The notes under the pieces: generated by a model
The model's input: the letters and a program-made list of their open reading frames with translations, nothing else
What the model was told of the DNA's origin: nothing
Database searches by the model: none
Part shown: piece by piece, positions 27,329 through 35,152 of the stretch
Layout: every line of letters begins with the position of its first letter
How positions within the stretch are numbered: the first letter of the stretch is position 1
NCBI RefSeq assembly: GCF_022695985.1
Contig: NZ_JAAPBF010000057.1
Span: 1-35,152 of the forward strand
From: Streptomyces sp. NP-1717
GTDB lineage: Bacteria > Actinomycetota > Actinomycetes > Streptomycetales > Streptomycetaceae
DNA length: 35,152 nt
Direction: 5' to 3'
Position numbers and translations under genes: made by a program

Positions 27329-28404
27329 GTCTGCTCGAACTGGACGGCGTGAAGGTCCACTTCCCCGTCAAGAAGGGCGTCTTCTTCGACCGCACCGTCG
27401 GCCACGTGTACGCCGTCGACGGTGTCTCGCTGAAGGTCGAGTCGGGCCAGACGTACGGCCTGGTGGGGGAGTCGGGCTGCGGCAAGACCACCCTCGGCCG
27501 CGCCGTCCTGCGTCTCGTCGACATCACCGACGGCGAGGTCGTCTTCGACGGCACGGATCTGGCGAAGCTGTCCGAGGAGGAGATGCGCAAGAACCGGCAC
27601 CGCCTCCAGATGGTCTTCCAGGACCCGCTCGGCAGCCTCAACCCCCGGCAGAACATCGAGTCGATCCTCTCCGAGGGCATGGCGGCGCACGGTATCGGCG
27701 CCGACCAGGACGAGCGCCGCGAGCGGATCAAGAAGATCCTCGCCGAGGTCGGCCTGCCGGCCAACGCGCTCTCCCGCTACCCGCACGAGTTCTCCGGCGG
27801 CCAGCGCCAGCGCATCGGCATCGCGCGGGCGCTGGTCCTGGAACCGGACGTGATCATCTGCGACGAGCCGGTCTCCGCGCTCGACGTCTCCATCCAGGCG
27901 CAGGTGATCAACCTCCTCGAGGAACTCCAGGAGTCCAAGGGACTGACGTATCTCGTCATCGCCCACGACCTGGCCGTGGTCCGCCACATCTCTGACGTCA
28001 TCGGAGTCATGTATCTGGGCTCGCTCGTCGAGGAGGCCCCGAGCGACGCGCTGTACGCCGGGCCGAGGCACCCGTACACCAAGGCGCTGATGTCGGCGGT
28101 ACCGGTGCCCGACCCGGAGGTGGAGGACCGGCGCGAGCGGATCCTGCTCCGGGGCGACCTCCCCTCCCCGGCGGCGCCGCCGGCCGGATGCCGCTTCCAC
28201 ACGCGCTGCCCCTGGAAGCAGGAGACGCGGTGCGCGACGGAGCGGCCGGAGCTGACGGTTCTGGAAGACGGCCACCGGGTGGCGTGCCACTTCGCGGCCG
28301 AGATCGAGGCGGGCACGGTGGAGCGGACGCGGGCGACCGGGATCGCGGCCGTGACGGAGACGGGGACCGGGGCCGGGACGGAGCCGGTGGCCGAGACCGT
28401 GTGA
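27325..28404 (+). CDS. Peptide ABC transporter ATPase, DppF/OppF type (operon 2)
   Basis: This 359-residue ATPase starts at ATG 27325, overlapping the previous stop. GGAGG lies eight to twelve bases upstream. It has the F-type opening VKVHFPVKKGVFFDRTVGHV, Walker A GESGCGKT, Q-loop VFQDPLGSLNPRQN, signature FSGGQRQRIG, Walker B IICDEPVSALD and switch IAHDLA. The tail CRFHTRCPWKQETRC...C has all four cysteines. A Thr/Gly/Glu-rich extension follows. It closes the operon and is followed at once by a strong terminator. Confidence 0.93.
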
Positions 28405-28407
28405 GAC

Positions 28408-28450
28408 GGGCTCCCGCCGGACCGGCCACGGGGCGGTTCGGCGGGAGCCC
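28408..28450 (+). terminator. Terminator after operon 2
   Basis: A 17-bp stem with one mismatch (28408-28424 with 28434-28450, ends GGGCTCCCG/CGGGAGCCC) encloses a nine-base loop, starting four bases beyond the stop. Confidence 0.85.
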
Positions 28451-28532
28451 CGACGGCCGCGGCCGCGCGGTCCGCGCGGTCCGGACCGCGGGCGCCTGTC
28501 CTGCGTTCACCCGCCCCAGGTAGAACTGTCGG

Positions 28533-29207
28533 GTGTTCCAGGAACTGTTCAGCCCCTCCGTCATGCACTCGCTCGATCTCGCCGGGATCTTCGTCTTCGC
28601 GATATCCGGCGCGCTGCTCGCCGTCCGCAAGAACTTCGACGTCTTCGGCATCGCGGTGCTCGCCGAGGTCACCGGGCTGGGCGGCGGGCTGATCCGGGAC
28701 CTGGTCATCGGAGCCGTACCGCCGGCCGCCTTCACCGACCTCGGGTACTTCACGATGCCGCTGGTGGCCACCGTCCTGGTGTTCTTCCTGCACCCGCACG
28801 TCGAGCGCATCCAGGGCGCGGTCAACGTCTTCGACGCGGCGGGGCTCGGGCTGTTCTGTGTCACCGGCACGGTGAAGGCGCACGAGTACGGGCTCGGTCT
28901 CACCGCGTCCGCCGCGCTCGGGCTCGCCACGGCGGCGGGCGGCGGTGTCCTGCGCGACGTGCTCGCCAACGAGGTGCCCTCGCTGCTGCGCTGGGACCGT
29001 GACCTGTACGCCGTCCCCGCGATCGTCGGGGCCACGATGGTGGTCGTCTGCATCCGGTTCGACGCGCTGAACGCGCTGACCTCCGTGCTCGCGGTCGTCA
29101 CCGCGTTCGTGCTGCGGCTGCTGGCGATGCGCTTCCACTGGCGGGCGCCGCGCGCCTACAACCGCCGCTCGACGGCGGCCGAGGAGCCGGCCGGCCCGAA
29201 CATATAA
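28533..29207 (+). CDS. TRIC/UPF0126 family membrane channel
   Basis: This 224-residue, seven-helix membrane protein is built from two homologous UPF0126 halves, each with the glycine-rich kink motif: GGGLIRD in the first and GGGVLRD in the second. Known of the family: prokaryotic TRIC proteins form homotrimeric cation (mainly potassium) channels. Some relatives, such as E. coli YicG, have been linked to glycine transport. A basic C-terminal tail (RAPRAYNRRS) faces the cytoplasm by the positive-inside rule. GTG 28533 lies six bases after a -10-like TAGAAC (28521-28526) with no Shine-Dalgarno, so the mRNA is probably leaderless. Confidence 0.88.
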   Translation: MFQELFSPSVMHSLDLAGIFVFAISGALLAVRKNFDVFGIAVLAEVTGLGGGLIRDLVIGAVPPAAFTDLGYFTMPLVATVLVFFLHPHVERIQGAVNVFDAAGLGLFCVTGTVKAHEYGLGLTASAALGLATAAGGGVLRDVLANEVPSLLRWDRDLYAVPAIVGATMVVVCIRFDALNALTSVLAVVTAFVLRLLAMRFHWRAPRAYNRRSTAAEEPAGPNI

Positions 29208-29245
29208 GCTACCGCTCAGTAATGCATTGTTGTACCGTGCCTCTC

Positions 29246-30112
29246 ATGGCACAGGCAGCGCAGGCACCCACCGCGGACAACGAGTTCGACCGCGACACCT
29301 CCGTCACCCTTCGGGAACCGGGCGTCTACGACGCGGACCTCTCCGAGGGCTGGGCGATCCTCTCCGCCGTCAACGGCGGCTATCTGCTTGCGATCGTGGC
29401 CCGCGCCCTGCGCGACGCGCTGCCCCACCCCGACCCCTTCACGGTCACCGCCCACTACCTGACCCCGTCGCGGCCCGGCCCGGCCGTCGTGCGCACCGAA
29501 ACCGTACGCGGCGGCCGGACCCTCGCCACCGGCCAGGCGTCGCTCTTCCAGTACGAGCCCGACGGCACGGAGGTCGAACGCGTCCGGGTCCTCGCGGCGT
29601 ACGGGGCGCTGGACTCCCTCGACGACGACGTCCGCACCTCGGTGAAGCCGCCCACGCTGCCGCCGCCCGAGGAGTGCCTGGGCACGGCGGACGGCCCCGC
29701 CGCCTTTCCCGCCGACTCCGGCTTCACCCGGCGCGTGGTGATCAAGCTGGCCCCCGAGACCACTGGCTGGGCGTTCGGTGAGCCGTCGGGAAAGGGCGAG
29801 GTGCGCGGCTGGTTCTCGCTGGCCGACCCGCGCGAGCCCGACCCGCTCTCCCTGCTGCTGACGGTGGACTCGTTCCCGCCGACCGCCTTCGACCTCGGGC
29901 TCACCGGCTGGACCCCGACGGTCGAACTCACCACGCACATCCGGTGCCGCCCGGCGCCCGGGCCGCTGCGGGTCTTCGTGACCACGCGGAACCTGGCGGG
30001 CGGCTATCTGGAGGAGGACGCCGACGTCTGGGACAGCGCGGACCGGCTGGTCGCCCAGTCCCGCCAGCTGGCCAGGGCGCCGAGGGCACCCAAGGTGCCC
30101 GGGGCGCGGTAA
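29246..30112 (+). CDS. Acyl-CoA thioesterase family protein (TesB-like double hotdog)
   Basis: From ATG 29246 this is a 288-residue soluble protein. The frame also has ATG 29222, which I reject because MAQAAQ looks like the natural start and TACCGT (29233-29238) would place transcription at 29245-29246. Sequence features are those of tandem hotdog thioesterases: WAILSAVNGGYLLAIVARAL in the first domain, YLTPSRPGPAVV, GRTLATGQASLFQ, and a second domain with FSLADPREPDPLSLLL and TVELTTHIR. It would hydrolyse acyl-CoA esters, with substrate range unknown. Upstream, CTACCGCTCAGTAATG (29210-29225) resembles a half-site for a TetR-type lipid regulator, but this is weak. Confidence 0.82.
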   Translation: MAQAAQAPTADNEFDRDTSVTLREPGVYDADLSEGWAILSAVNGGYLLAIVARALRDALPHPDPFTVTAHYLTPSRPGPAVVRTETVRGGRTLATGQASLFQYEPDGTEVERVRVLAAYGALDSLDDDVRTSVKPPTLPPPEECLGTADGPAAFPADSGFTRRVVIKLAPETTGWAFGEPSGKGEVRGWFSLADPREPDPLSLLLTVDSFPPTAFDLGLTGWTPTVELTTHIRCRPAPGPLRVFVTTRNLAGGYLEEDADVWDSADRLVAQSRQLARAPRAPKVPGAR

Positions 30113-30113
30113 C

Positions 30114-30132
30114 CGGGCGCCACACGCGCCCG
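30114..30132. terminator. Bidirectional hairpin between convergent thioesterase and hydrolase genes
   Basis: CGGGCGC-CACAC-GCGCCCG is a perfect 7-bp stem with a five-base loop in the 35-bp gap, and could end both transcripts. Confidence 0.6.
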
Positions 30133-30147
30133 CGGCCCCCGCCGCGG

Positions 30148-30981
30148 TCACGGACCCGCGCGGAGGAAGTCGCCCAGCGCCAGGGCGAGTTCGGCGGGGG
30201 CGTCCTCCTGGACGAGATGGCCCGCGCCCGCGACGAGACGCAGCTGCGCACCGGGGACCAGTCCGGCGAGCTGCCGGCCCTTCGCCCGCGGGATCCAGGT
30301 GTCATCCTCGCCCCAGCAGATCAGCACCGGCAGGTCCAGCTCGCCGTAACGGCCCTCGATCTCGTCGGTGAAACGCTGGTCGTTCTGCGCGATCTGCCGA
30401 TAGAACGCGGCCTGCCCCGCCTCCGTGCACCACGGCTCCACCAGCGCGTCCAGGACGTCGGCGCGCAGGCCGGGGTGGCTGGCCGAGCCGACGTACTCCC
30501 GCAGGAGCGCGCGGTGCAGGGCGGTCGGCAACCGCGAGAAGACATCGCCGTGTTCGCCCAGCAGCCGGTACGTGGGTGAGCCCCACGGCGCGAGCGCCAC
30601 CGGATCCACCAGCGCCAGCCGTTCGTACGCCGCGCCGTGCAGCAGCGTCGCGCGCAGGGCGACGCATCCCCCGAAGTCGTGCGCGACGACGGCGGGCCGC
30701 TCCAGCCCCCAGTGCGCCAGCAGTTCGCCGAAGACCCGCGCCTGCGCGCCCAGCGACACGTCCTGCCCCTGCCGCATCTCCGACGCGCCGAACCCGGGCA
30801 TGTCCCACACGTGGACCCGGTGCCGCCCCGAGAGGGCCCGCGCGACGCCCCGCCACACGTACGACGAGAACGGCGTCCCGTGCAGCAGCACGACGGGCGG
30901 CCCGCCGGCGGGGCCGAGGGCGGCCCACCGGACCTCGCCGGAGGAGCTGCTGAACGTACGGTCGAGCGTCCATCCATCCAT
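30148..30981 (-). CDS. Alpha/beta hydrolase with Asp nucleophile (haloalkane dehalogenase/epoxide hydrolase-like)
   Basis: This 277-residue alpha/beta-hydrolase has the oxyanion motif HGTPFSSYVWR (34-44), the nucleophile elbow VVAHDFGG with Asp102 in place of the commoner serine, an acid in GEDDTWIP (about 226-227) and catalytic His255 in GAGHLVQED. An aspartate nucleophile is the mark of haloalkane dehalogenases and epoxide hydrolases, so a carbon-halogen or epoxide substrate is likelier than an ester. The halide-binding Trp next to the nucleophile in dehalogenases is Phe here. ATG 30981 is supported by a TAGCCT box (complement of 30989-30994) seven bases upstream, implying a leaderless mRNA. 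It is convergent with the thioesterase. Confidence 0.82.
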   Translation of the reverse strand: MDGWTLDRTFSSSSGEVRWAALGPAGGPPVVLLHGTPFSSYVWRGVARALSGRHRVHVWDMPGFGASEMRQGQDVSLGAQARVFGELLAHWGLERPAVVAHDFGGCVALRATLLHGAAYERLALVDPVALAPWGSPTYRLLGEHGDVFSRLPTALHRALLREYVGSASHPGLRADVLDALVEPWCTEAGQAAFYRQIAQNDQRFTDEIEGRYGELDLPVLICWGEDDTWIPRAKGRQLAGLVPGAQLRLVAGAGHLVQEDAPAELALALGDFLRAGP

Positions 30982-31246
30982 GCGCACCAGGCTAATTCCC
31001 GGGTCTGACACTCCGCCGGAGCGCGGCAGGGCGACCCGTCGATCCGCCGGCCGAGCGGCATGAGCGTCGACGTACGGGTGCCGAACCGCGGATCGGGCAC
31101 CGTGGTGACGAACGTCTCGGCTCCCCTGCCGCGACCGGTCACGCCGCCCTCGTTCACCTGGTGGTCCCACCGTCCGTACCGCCCCGTCAGGGGCCGGGCG
31201 GGGGCACCGGGCACCGCCCACGGCGATCCGCGCCGGGCACGGCTCG

Positions 31247-31252
31247 TAGAAT
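31247..31252 (+). promoter_or_regulatory. -10 element for the cysteine desulfurase gene
   Basis: TAGAAT lies ten bases before ATG 31263, where there is no Shine-Dalgarno. The predicted leader is at most a few bases. Confidence 0.5.
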
Positions 31253-31262
31253 CGTCAGCACC

Positions 31263-32426
31263 ATGGCCTATCTCGACCACGCCGCGACCACTCCGATGCT
31301 TCCCGAGGCGATCGAGGCGATGACCGCACGGTTCGCCGACGTCGGGAACGCGTCCTCGTTGCACGCCGCCGGGCGGCGGGCCCGGCGTACCGTCGAGGAG
31401 GCGCGCGAGGAGCTCGCCGAATCCCTCGGCGCGCGGCCCAGCGAAGTCGTCTTCACCTCCGGCGGTACGGAGGCCGACAACCTCGCGGTGAAGGGCCTCT
31501 ACTGGTCCCGCCGCGACGCCGACCCGGCCAGGACCCGAGTGCTCGCCAGCCCCGTGGAGCACCACGCCGTCCTCGACGCCGTCGACTGGCTCGGCGAGCA
31601 CGAGGGCGCGAACGTCGAGTACCTGCCCGTCGACCGCTACGGCAGGGTCTCCCCGGAGACGTTGCGGCAAGCCATCGAACGCGACCCCGACGACGTCGCG
31701 CTGGCCACCGTCATGTGGGCGAACAACGAGATCGGCACGATTCTCCCCGTACGCGAACTCGCCGAGGTGGCCGCCGAGTTCGGCGTCCCGCTGCACTCGG
31801 ACGCCGTCCAGGCGTTCGGCCAGACCGAGGTCGACTTCGCCGCGTCCGGACTCGCCGCGATGACCGTCACCGGCCACAAGATCGGCGGCCCCTACGGCGT
31901 CGGCGCGCTGCTCCTCGGACGTGAGTACACCCCCGTCCCCGTCCTGCACGGCGGCGGCCAGGAACGCCACGTGCGCTCGGGCACCCTCGACGTCCCCGCC
32001 GTCGCGGCGTTCGCCGTCGCGGGGCGGCTCGCGGCCGAACGGCGGGGCGAGTTCACCCGCGACATCGGCGCCCTGCGTGACGAGTTGATCGCCTCCGTAC
32101 GGAAGGCCGTGCCGGACGCGATCCTCGGCGGCGACCCCGTCGACCGCCTCCCCGCCAACGCCCACTTCAGTTTCCCCGGCTGCGAGGGCGACTCCCTGCT
32201 CCTGCTGCTGGACGCGCAGGGCATCGAGTGCTCGACCGGATCGGCCTGTACGGCGGGGGTCGCGCAGCCCAGCCACGTACTGCTGGCGACCGGCACCGAC
32301 CCCGAACTGGCGCGCGGCACGCTCCGGTTCTCCCTCGGCCACACCTCCACGGAGGCCGACGTCCGGGCGGTCGCCTCGGCGATCGGCCCTGCGGTCGAGC
32401 GGGCGCGGACGGCGGGCCTGAGCTAG
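31263..32426 (+). CDS. Cysteine desulfurase (IscS/NifS type)
   Basis: This 387-residue PLP enzyme removes sulfur from cysteine as a protein persulfide and gives alanine. The N-terminus MAYLDHAATTPM, FTSGGTEADN, PVEHHAVLD, the PLP lysine Lys206 in TVTGHKIGGPYG and the persulfide-forming Cys329 in STGSACTAG are all present. Its likely partner is MnmA, encoded 1.3 kb downstream, which needs persulfide sulfur for tRNA 2-thiouridine. No SufU/IscU scaffold is adjacent, which favours tRNA thiolation over iron-sulfur assembly. ATG 31263 follows a TAGAAT box with no Shine-Dalgarno. The 3' side faces a large inverted repeat. Confidence 0.93.
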   Translation: MAYLDHAATTPMLPEAIEAMTARFADVGNASSLHAAGRRARRTVEEAREELAESLGARPSEVVFTSGGTEADNLAVKGLYWSRRDADPARTRVLASPVEHHAVLDAVDWLGEHEGANVEYLPVDRYGRVSPETLRQAIERDPDDVALATVMWANNEIGTILPVRELAEVAAEFGVPLHSDAVQAFGQTEVDFAASGLAAMTVTGHKIGGPYGVGALLLGREYTPVPVLHGGGQERHVRSGTLDVPAVAAFAVAGRLAAERRGEFTRDIGALRDELIASVRKAVPDAILGGDPVDRLPANAHFSFPGCEGDSLLLLLDAQGIECSTGSACTAGVAQPSHVLLATGTDPELARGTLRFSLGHTSTEADVRAVASAIGPAVERARTAGLS

Positions 32427-32460
32427 CGTCCGCCCGCGGCTGCGGGTCGGTGGTCGTTGT

Positions 32461-32889
32461 GGCCTCAATCGCCGGCCGGGCTTGTTGTGGTTGCGGTGGT
32501 GGCCGGGTGCCGCTCCGGGGTCATGCCCGGACGGCGTGATTTACGGCGCGTGCACCGCTCGTTGGACTCAGGGGAACCCGCATTCACACGCGCCACAAAT
32601 CAGCCTGAGTGTCCGGACACGACCCCTGCGCGTCCCCCTTCCAACCCGCAGGCCGGTGGACGGCGATCGGTGACCGTCGGGACCACCGGCGTGAGGGGGG
32701 CGGGGGCGCAGGAGGGGTGTGTTCGGACACTCAGGCTGATTTGTGGCGCGTGGACAAGAAGGGTCAGCGGGTCCAACGAGCGGTGCACGCGCCGTAAATC
32801 ACGCCGTCCGGACATATCCCTCCGGAGGCCCCGCACCCCGCCCACGACCGACAACAGCAACCCATCAAGCCCGGCCGGCGATTGAGGCC
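32461..32889. repeat. 429-bp element with long inverted-repeat arms
   Basis: The outermost 24 bases (32461-32484 and 32866-32889, containing CCTCAATCGCCGGCCGG) are perfectly inverted. Inside, 32523-32567 pairs with 32771-32815 at 44 of 45 positions, and 32587-32620 with 32719-32752 at 33 of 34. Short unpaired blocks separate them, and the unique centre is about 98 bp. It fills the gap between convergent genes. It carries no convincing gene. It could be a foldback or MITE-like mobile element, or a very large bidirectional terminator. Confidence 0.9.
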
Positions 32890-32916
32890 GAAACGGCCCG
32901 CGGACGGCCCCGCGGC

Positions 32917-33664
32917 TCACCCCGACGCCGACCCCGACGGCGCCGCCTCCGCCGTGCCCAGTTCCGCCCGTGCCGCCCGCACCAGCTTCATGTAGCGGTC
33001 CCAGTCCCAGTGCGGCCCGGGATCCGTGTGGTCCGTCCCCGGCACCTCCACGTGCCCGATGATGTGCTTCCGGTCGACCGGTATCGCGTACCTCTCACAG
33101 ATGCCGGCGGTCAGCCGCGCCGACGAGCGGTACATCGCGTCCGTGAAGTCCTGCGGCCGGTCCACGAACCCCTCGTGCTCGATGCCGACACCGCGTTCGT
33201 TGTAGGCGCGGTTCCCCGCCTGGTACGCCACGTCCAGCTCACGGATCATCTGCGCGACGTGCCCGTCCTTGCGCACCACGTAGTGCGTGGCCGCCTGGTG
33301 CGCCGGGTCCTTGAAGACCTTGAGGGCCGTGCTGTAGCTGCCCTGCACGACATGGATGATCACCCGGTCCACGGTGTAGTCGTCCGGCCGGTCCGCCCGC
33401 CGCCAGTTCGCCGACGACGCCGCGACCCACTCGGCGCCCGCGTGATCCAGCTCACCCGGCTTGCGCGGCTTCTCGACCCCCGGCACCCGGTACCAGAGCC
33501 GCGTCGCCTGGTCCTGACCCGCCACGACCGCCGCCGATCAGCAGCGCGCGCCGCCCTATCCCCGATCCTTCCGCGACCGGTGTCCCGCCCGTGCCGGAGC
33601 CTTCCGCGCCGGGGGTGTCACCGCTCGCGCCGCCGCTCGCGGCGCCCCGCTTCCTCTTGCCCAT
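32917..33664 (-). pseudogene. N-acetylmuramoyl-L-alanine amidase with a frameshift between Tat signal and domain
   Basis: The catalytic part (GTG 33525 to 32917, 202 residues) is an Amidase_2 domain that cleaves the stem peptide from peptidoglycan. It has the zinc-site VIIHVVQG (His58), THYVVRKDGHVAQMI, GIEHEGF and DHTDPGPHWDW. Alone it has no export signal. In another minus-strand frame, ATG 33664 opens MGKRKRGAASGG and reaches GIGRRALLIGG, a twin-arginine signal, then changes into nonsense. Omitting one G in the GGCGGCGGTCG run near 33530 joins the two as ...LLIGG-VVAGQDQATRLWYR. So the gene is either broken by a small indel, or the read has an error. The combined hydrophobic core is also short, suggesting a small deletion. 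It is divergent from mnmA. Confidence 0.72.
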
Positions 33665-33724
33665 GGACCGACAACGGATACTCGCGCGACTCTGGTTCCC
33701 CGGCACCCTTACGCTTGTGGGGCT

Positions 33725-34855
33725 ATGACTCAGACACCCCAGCGCCCCCTCCGTGTGCTCGCCGCCATGTCCGGCGGTGTGGACTCCGCCGTCGCCGCCG
33801 CCCGCGCCGTGGAAGCCGGCCACGACGTCACCGGCGTCCACCTCGCGCTCTCCGCGAACCCGCAGTCCTTCCGTACCGGCGCGCGGGGCTGCTGCACCAT
33901 CGAGGACTCGCGCGACGCGCGACGGGCCGCCGACGTCATCGGCATCCCCTTCTACGTATGGGACCTCGCCGAGCGCTTCCGTGAGGATGTCGTCGAGGAC
34001 TTCATCGCCGAGTACGAGGCCGGCCGCACCCCGAACCCGTGCCTGCGCTGCAACGAGAAGATCAAGTTCGCGGCGCTGCTCGACAAGGCCGTCGCGCTGG
34101 GCTTCGACGCCGTCTGCACCGGCCATTACGCGACAATCGTCACCGGCCCCGACGGGGCGCGTGAGCTGCACCGCGCGAGCGACATGGCCAAGGACCAGTC
34201 GTACGTACTGGGCGTGCTCGACGAGCGTCAGCTCGCGCACGCCCTGTTCCCGCTCGGGGACACCCTCACCACGAAGGACGAGATCCGCGCGGAGGCCGAG
34301 CGCCGCGACCTCGCCGTCGCGAAGAAGCCCGACAGCCATGACATCTGCTTCATCGCCGACGGCGACACCCAGGGCTTCCTCGCCGCCCGGCTGGGCAAGG
34401 CCGAGGGGGACATCGTGGACGAGTCGGGGTCCAAGGTCGGCACCCACGACGGCGCGCACGGCTTCACCATCGGCCAGCGCAAGGGCCTGCGCATCGGCCA
34501 CCCGGCACCGGACGGCAAGCCGCGCTACGTGCTGGACATCTCGCCCGTCGACAACACCGTGACGGTCGGCCCGGCGGCCGCACTCGACGTCGCCGCCCTG
34601 ACGGCCATCAGGCCCCGCTGGTGCGGCGGCACGGCCCCGTCCGGCCCCGGCGCCTACACGGCGCAGCTGCGCGCCCACGGCGACGAGACGCCGGTCACGG
34701 CCGAACTGGTCGACGGCACCCTGCACGTCGGCTTCGCGGAGCCCGTACGCGGCGTGGCCCCGGGCCAGGCGATCGTGCTGTACGACGGCACCCGCGTGGT
34801 CGGCTCGGCCACGATCGCGACGACGGAGCGCCGTACGGGGGCCCTCGCCGGCTGA
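33725..34855 (+). CDS. mnmA: tRNA-specific 2-thiouridylase
   Basis: MnmA adenylates and thiolates uridine 34 of tRNAs for Lys, Glu and Gln. The 376-residue protein has the PP-loop SGGVDS (16-21), the catalytic cysteine Cys106 in NPCLRCNEKIKF, the tRNA-binding KDQSYVLG, and the second catalytic cysteine Cys208 in SHDICFI. HGFTIGQRKGL begins the central domain, and the C-terminal beta-barrel closes the protein. The upstream cysteine desulfurase is its probable sulfur source. ATG 33725 lies nine bases after TACGCT (33710-33715) with no Shine-Dalgarno, so the message is nearly leaderless. Confidence 0.96.
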   Translation: MTQTPQRPLRVLAAMSGGVDSAVAAARAVEAGHDVTGVHLALSANPQSFRTGARGCCTIEDSRDARRAADVIGIPFYVWDLAERFREDVVEDFIAEYEAGRTPNPCLRCNEKIKFAALLDKAVALGFDAVCTGHYATIVTGPDGARELHRASDMAKDQSYVLGVLDERQLAHALFPLGDTLTTKDEIRAEAERRDLAVAKKPDSHDICFIADGDTQGFLAARLGKAEGDIVDESGSKVGTHDGAHGFTIGQRKGLRIGHPAPDGKPRYVLDISPVDNTVTVGPAAALDVAALTAIRPRWCGGTAPSGPGAYTAQLRAHGDETPVTAELVDGTLHVGFAEPVRGVAPGQAIVLYDGTRVVGSATIATTERRTGALAG

Positions 34856-35022
34856 ACCGGCCCGTCCCACCGGCTGACCGCCCGGCCCGGCCCGTCGGCT
34901 CCTGAAAAGCCGCCTTCTTCGGGAAGTTGACCGCGCCGCGCGGAGGCTTCGGCCTGCCCCGCCCGTTACCCAAGCGTAATCAAGCGGACTCTTGTGGCCC
35001 GTGGGGGCCTGCTCCAGGGTGC

Positions 35023-35051
35023 ATGTATGCGCATACAGGCAGCGCATACAT
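35023..35051. promoter_or_regulatory. Operator-like palindrome before the last gene
   Basis: TGTATGCGCATACA (35024-35037) is a perfect 14-bp palindrome, and GCGCATACAT (35042-35051) repeats its right half 13 bp on. So 35023-35032 and 35042-35051 also form a 10-bp inverted repeat. It lies about 65 bp upstream of ATG 35114, as a repressor or activator site would. Between mnmA and this site (34856-35022) I see only short weak hairpins. Confidence 0.55.
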
Positions 35052-35113
35052 AGCCGCACCCGCTCCGTCGAGCCGCCCCCCGTTCTGCTCTCCCCCCAAG
35101 GAAGTGCGACGCC

Positions 35114-35152
35114 ATGACGCATGCCCCAGCCCCACGCCGCCGCACCGTTCTG
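35114..35152 (+). CDS. Start of an unidentified gene (3' end outside window)
   Basis: ATG 35114 follows an AAGGAAG ribosome binding site by about nine bases. The 13 codons present read MTHAPAPRRRTVL. The RRRTVL pattern is compatible with a secretion signal (possibly twin-arginine), but too little remains to name it. The palindrome upstream suggests a regulated gene. Confidence 0.5.
   Translation, partial: MTHAPAPRRRTVL

Noticed and set aside
32461..32889. Integron attachment site or CRISPR-like array
   Set aside because: There are only two inverted arms, no integrase, no repeated units with spacers, and no integron core-site pattern.

Overview
The window has the very high GC content, GTG starts, four-base gene overlaps and gene families of a Streptomyces (or close relative) chromosome. 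From memory, the block sdaA-glyA-gcvH-gcvT / kinase / two SseB-like genes / peptide ABC transporter ... amidase / mnmA matches a conserved chromosomal-core neighbourhood of Streptomyces coelicolor (about SCO5469-SCO5488). I could not run a comparison. I see no rRNA, tRNA, CRISPR array, phage genes or intact insertion sequence.

Layout. 1-1778: the end of one P450 and a complete second P450, forming a CYP157/CYP154-like pair of the kind found at the end of Streptomyces conservons. 1779-2219: a short tandem repeat and a methyltransferase remnant. 2220-4336: an unpartnered cytochrome oxidase subunit I gene (ctaD) with a small overlapping membrane-protein gene. 4378-6216 (minus strand): three small metal-linked envelope proteins (DUF4396, a DUF305 lipoprotein, a DUF6153-like protein), with copper-repressor-like operators before the DUF4396 gene. 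6345-7696: a BlaI-type repressor overlapping an M56 membrane metallopeptidase. 7717-12554 (minus strand): glycine/serine/one-carbon genes gcvT-gcvH-glyA-sdaA behind a tandem glycine riboswitch. gcvP is not here.

12787-15395: a P-loop kinase-like protein and two SseB-family genes, the second apparently led by a leaderless 25-codon ORF. 15805-28404: two complete five-gene oligopeptide/dipeptide ABC transporter operons in tandem with different gene orders. Both have strong hairpins between the binding-protein gene and the next permease gene. 28533-32426: a TRIC-like channel, a thioesterase, an Asp-nucleophile alpha/beta hydrolase and a cysteine desulfurase. Several of these start a few bases after a TANNNT box and look leaderless. 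32461-32889: a striking 429-bp inverted-repeat element between convergent genes. 32917-33664: a peptidoglycan amidase whose Tat signal and catalytic domain lie in different frames. 33725-34855: mnmA, functionally linked to the cysteine desulfurase (sulfur donor for tRNA 2-thiouridine). The window ends in a promoter region with a 14-bp palindrome and the first 13 codons of another gene.

The genes are mostly housekeeping: respiration and metal handling, glycine catabolism sensed by RNA, peptide uptake and tRNA thiolation. The less explained material is in the non-coding DNA: the large inverted repeat, a 140-bp element with terminal inverted repeats before sdaA, operator-like palindromes and small leader ORFs.
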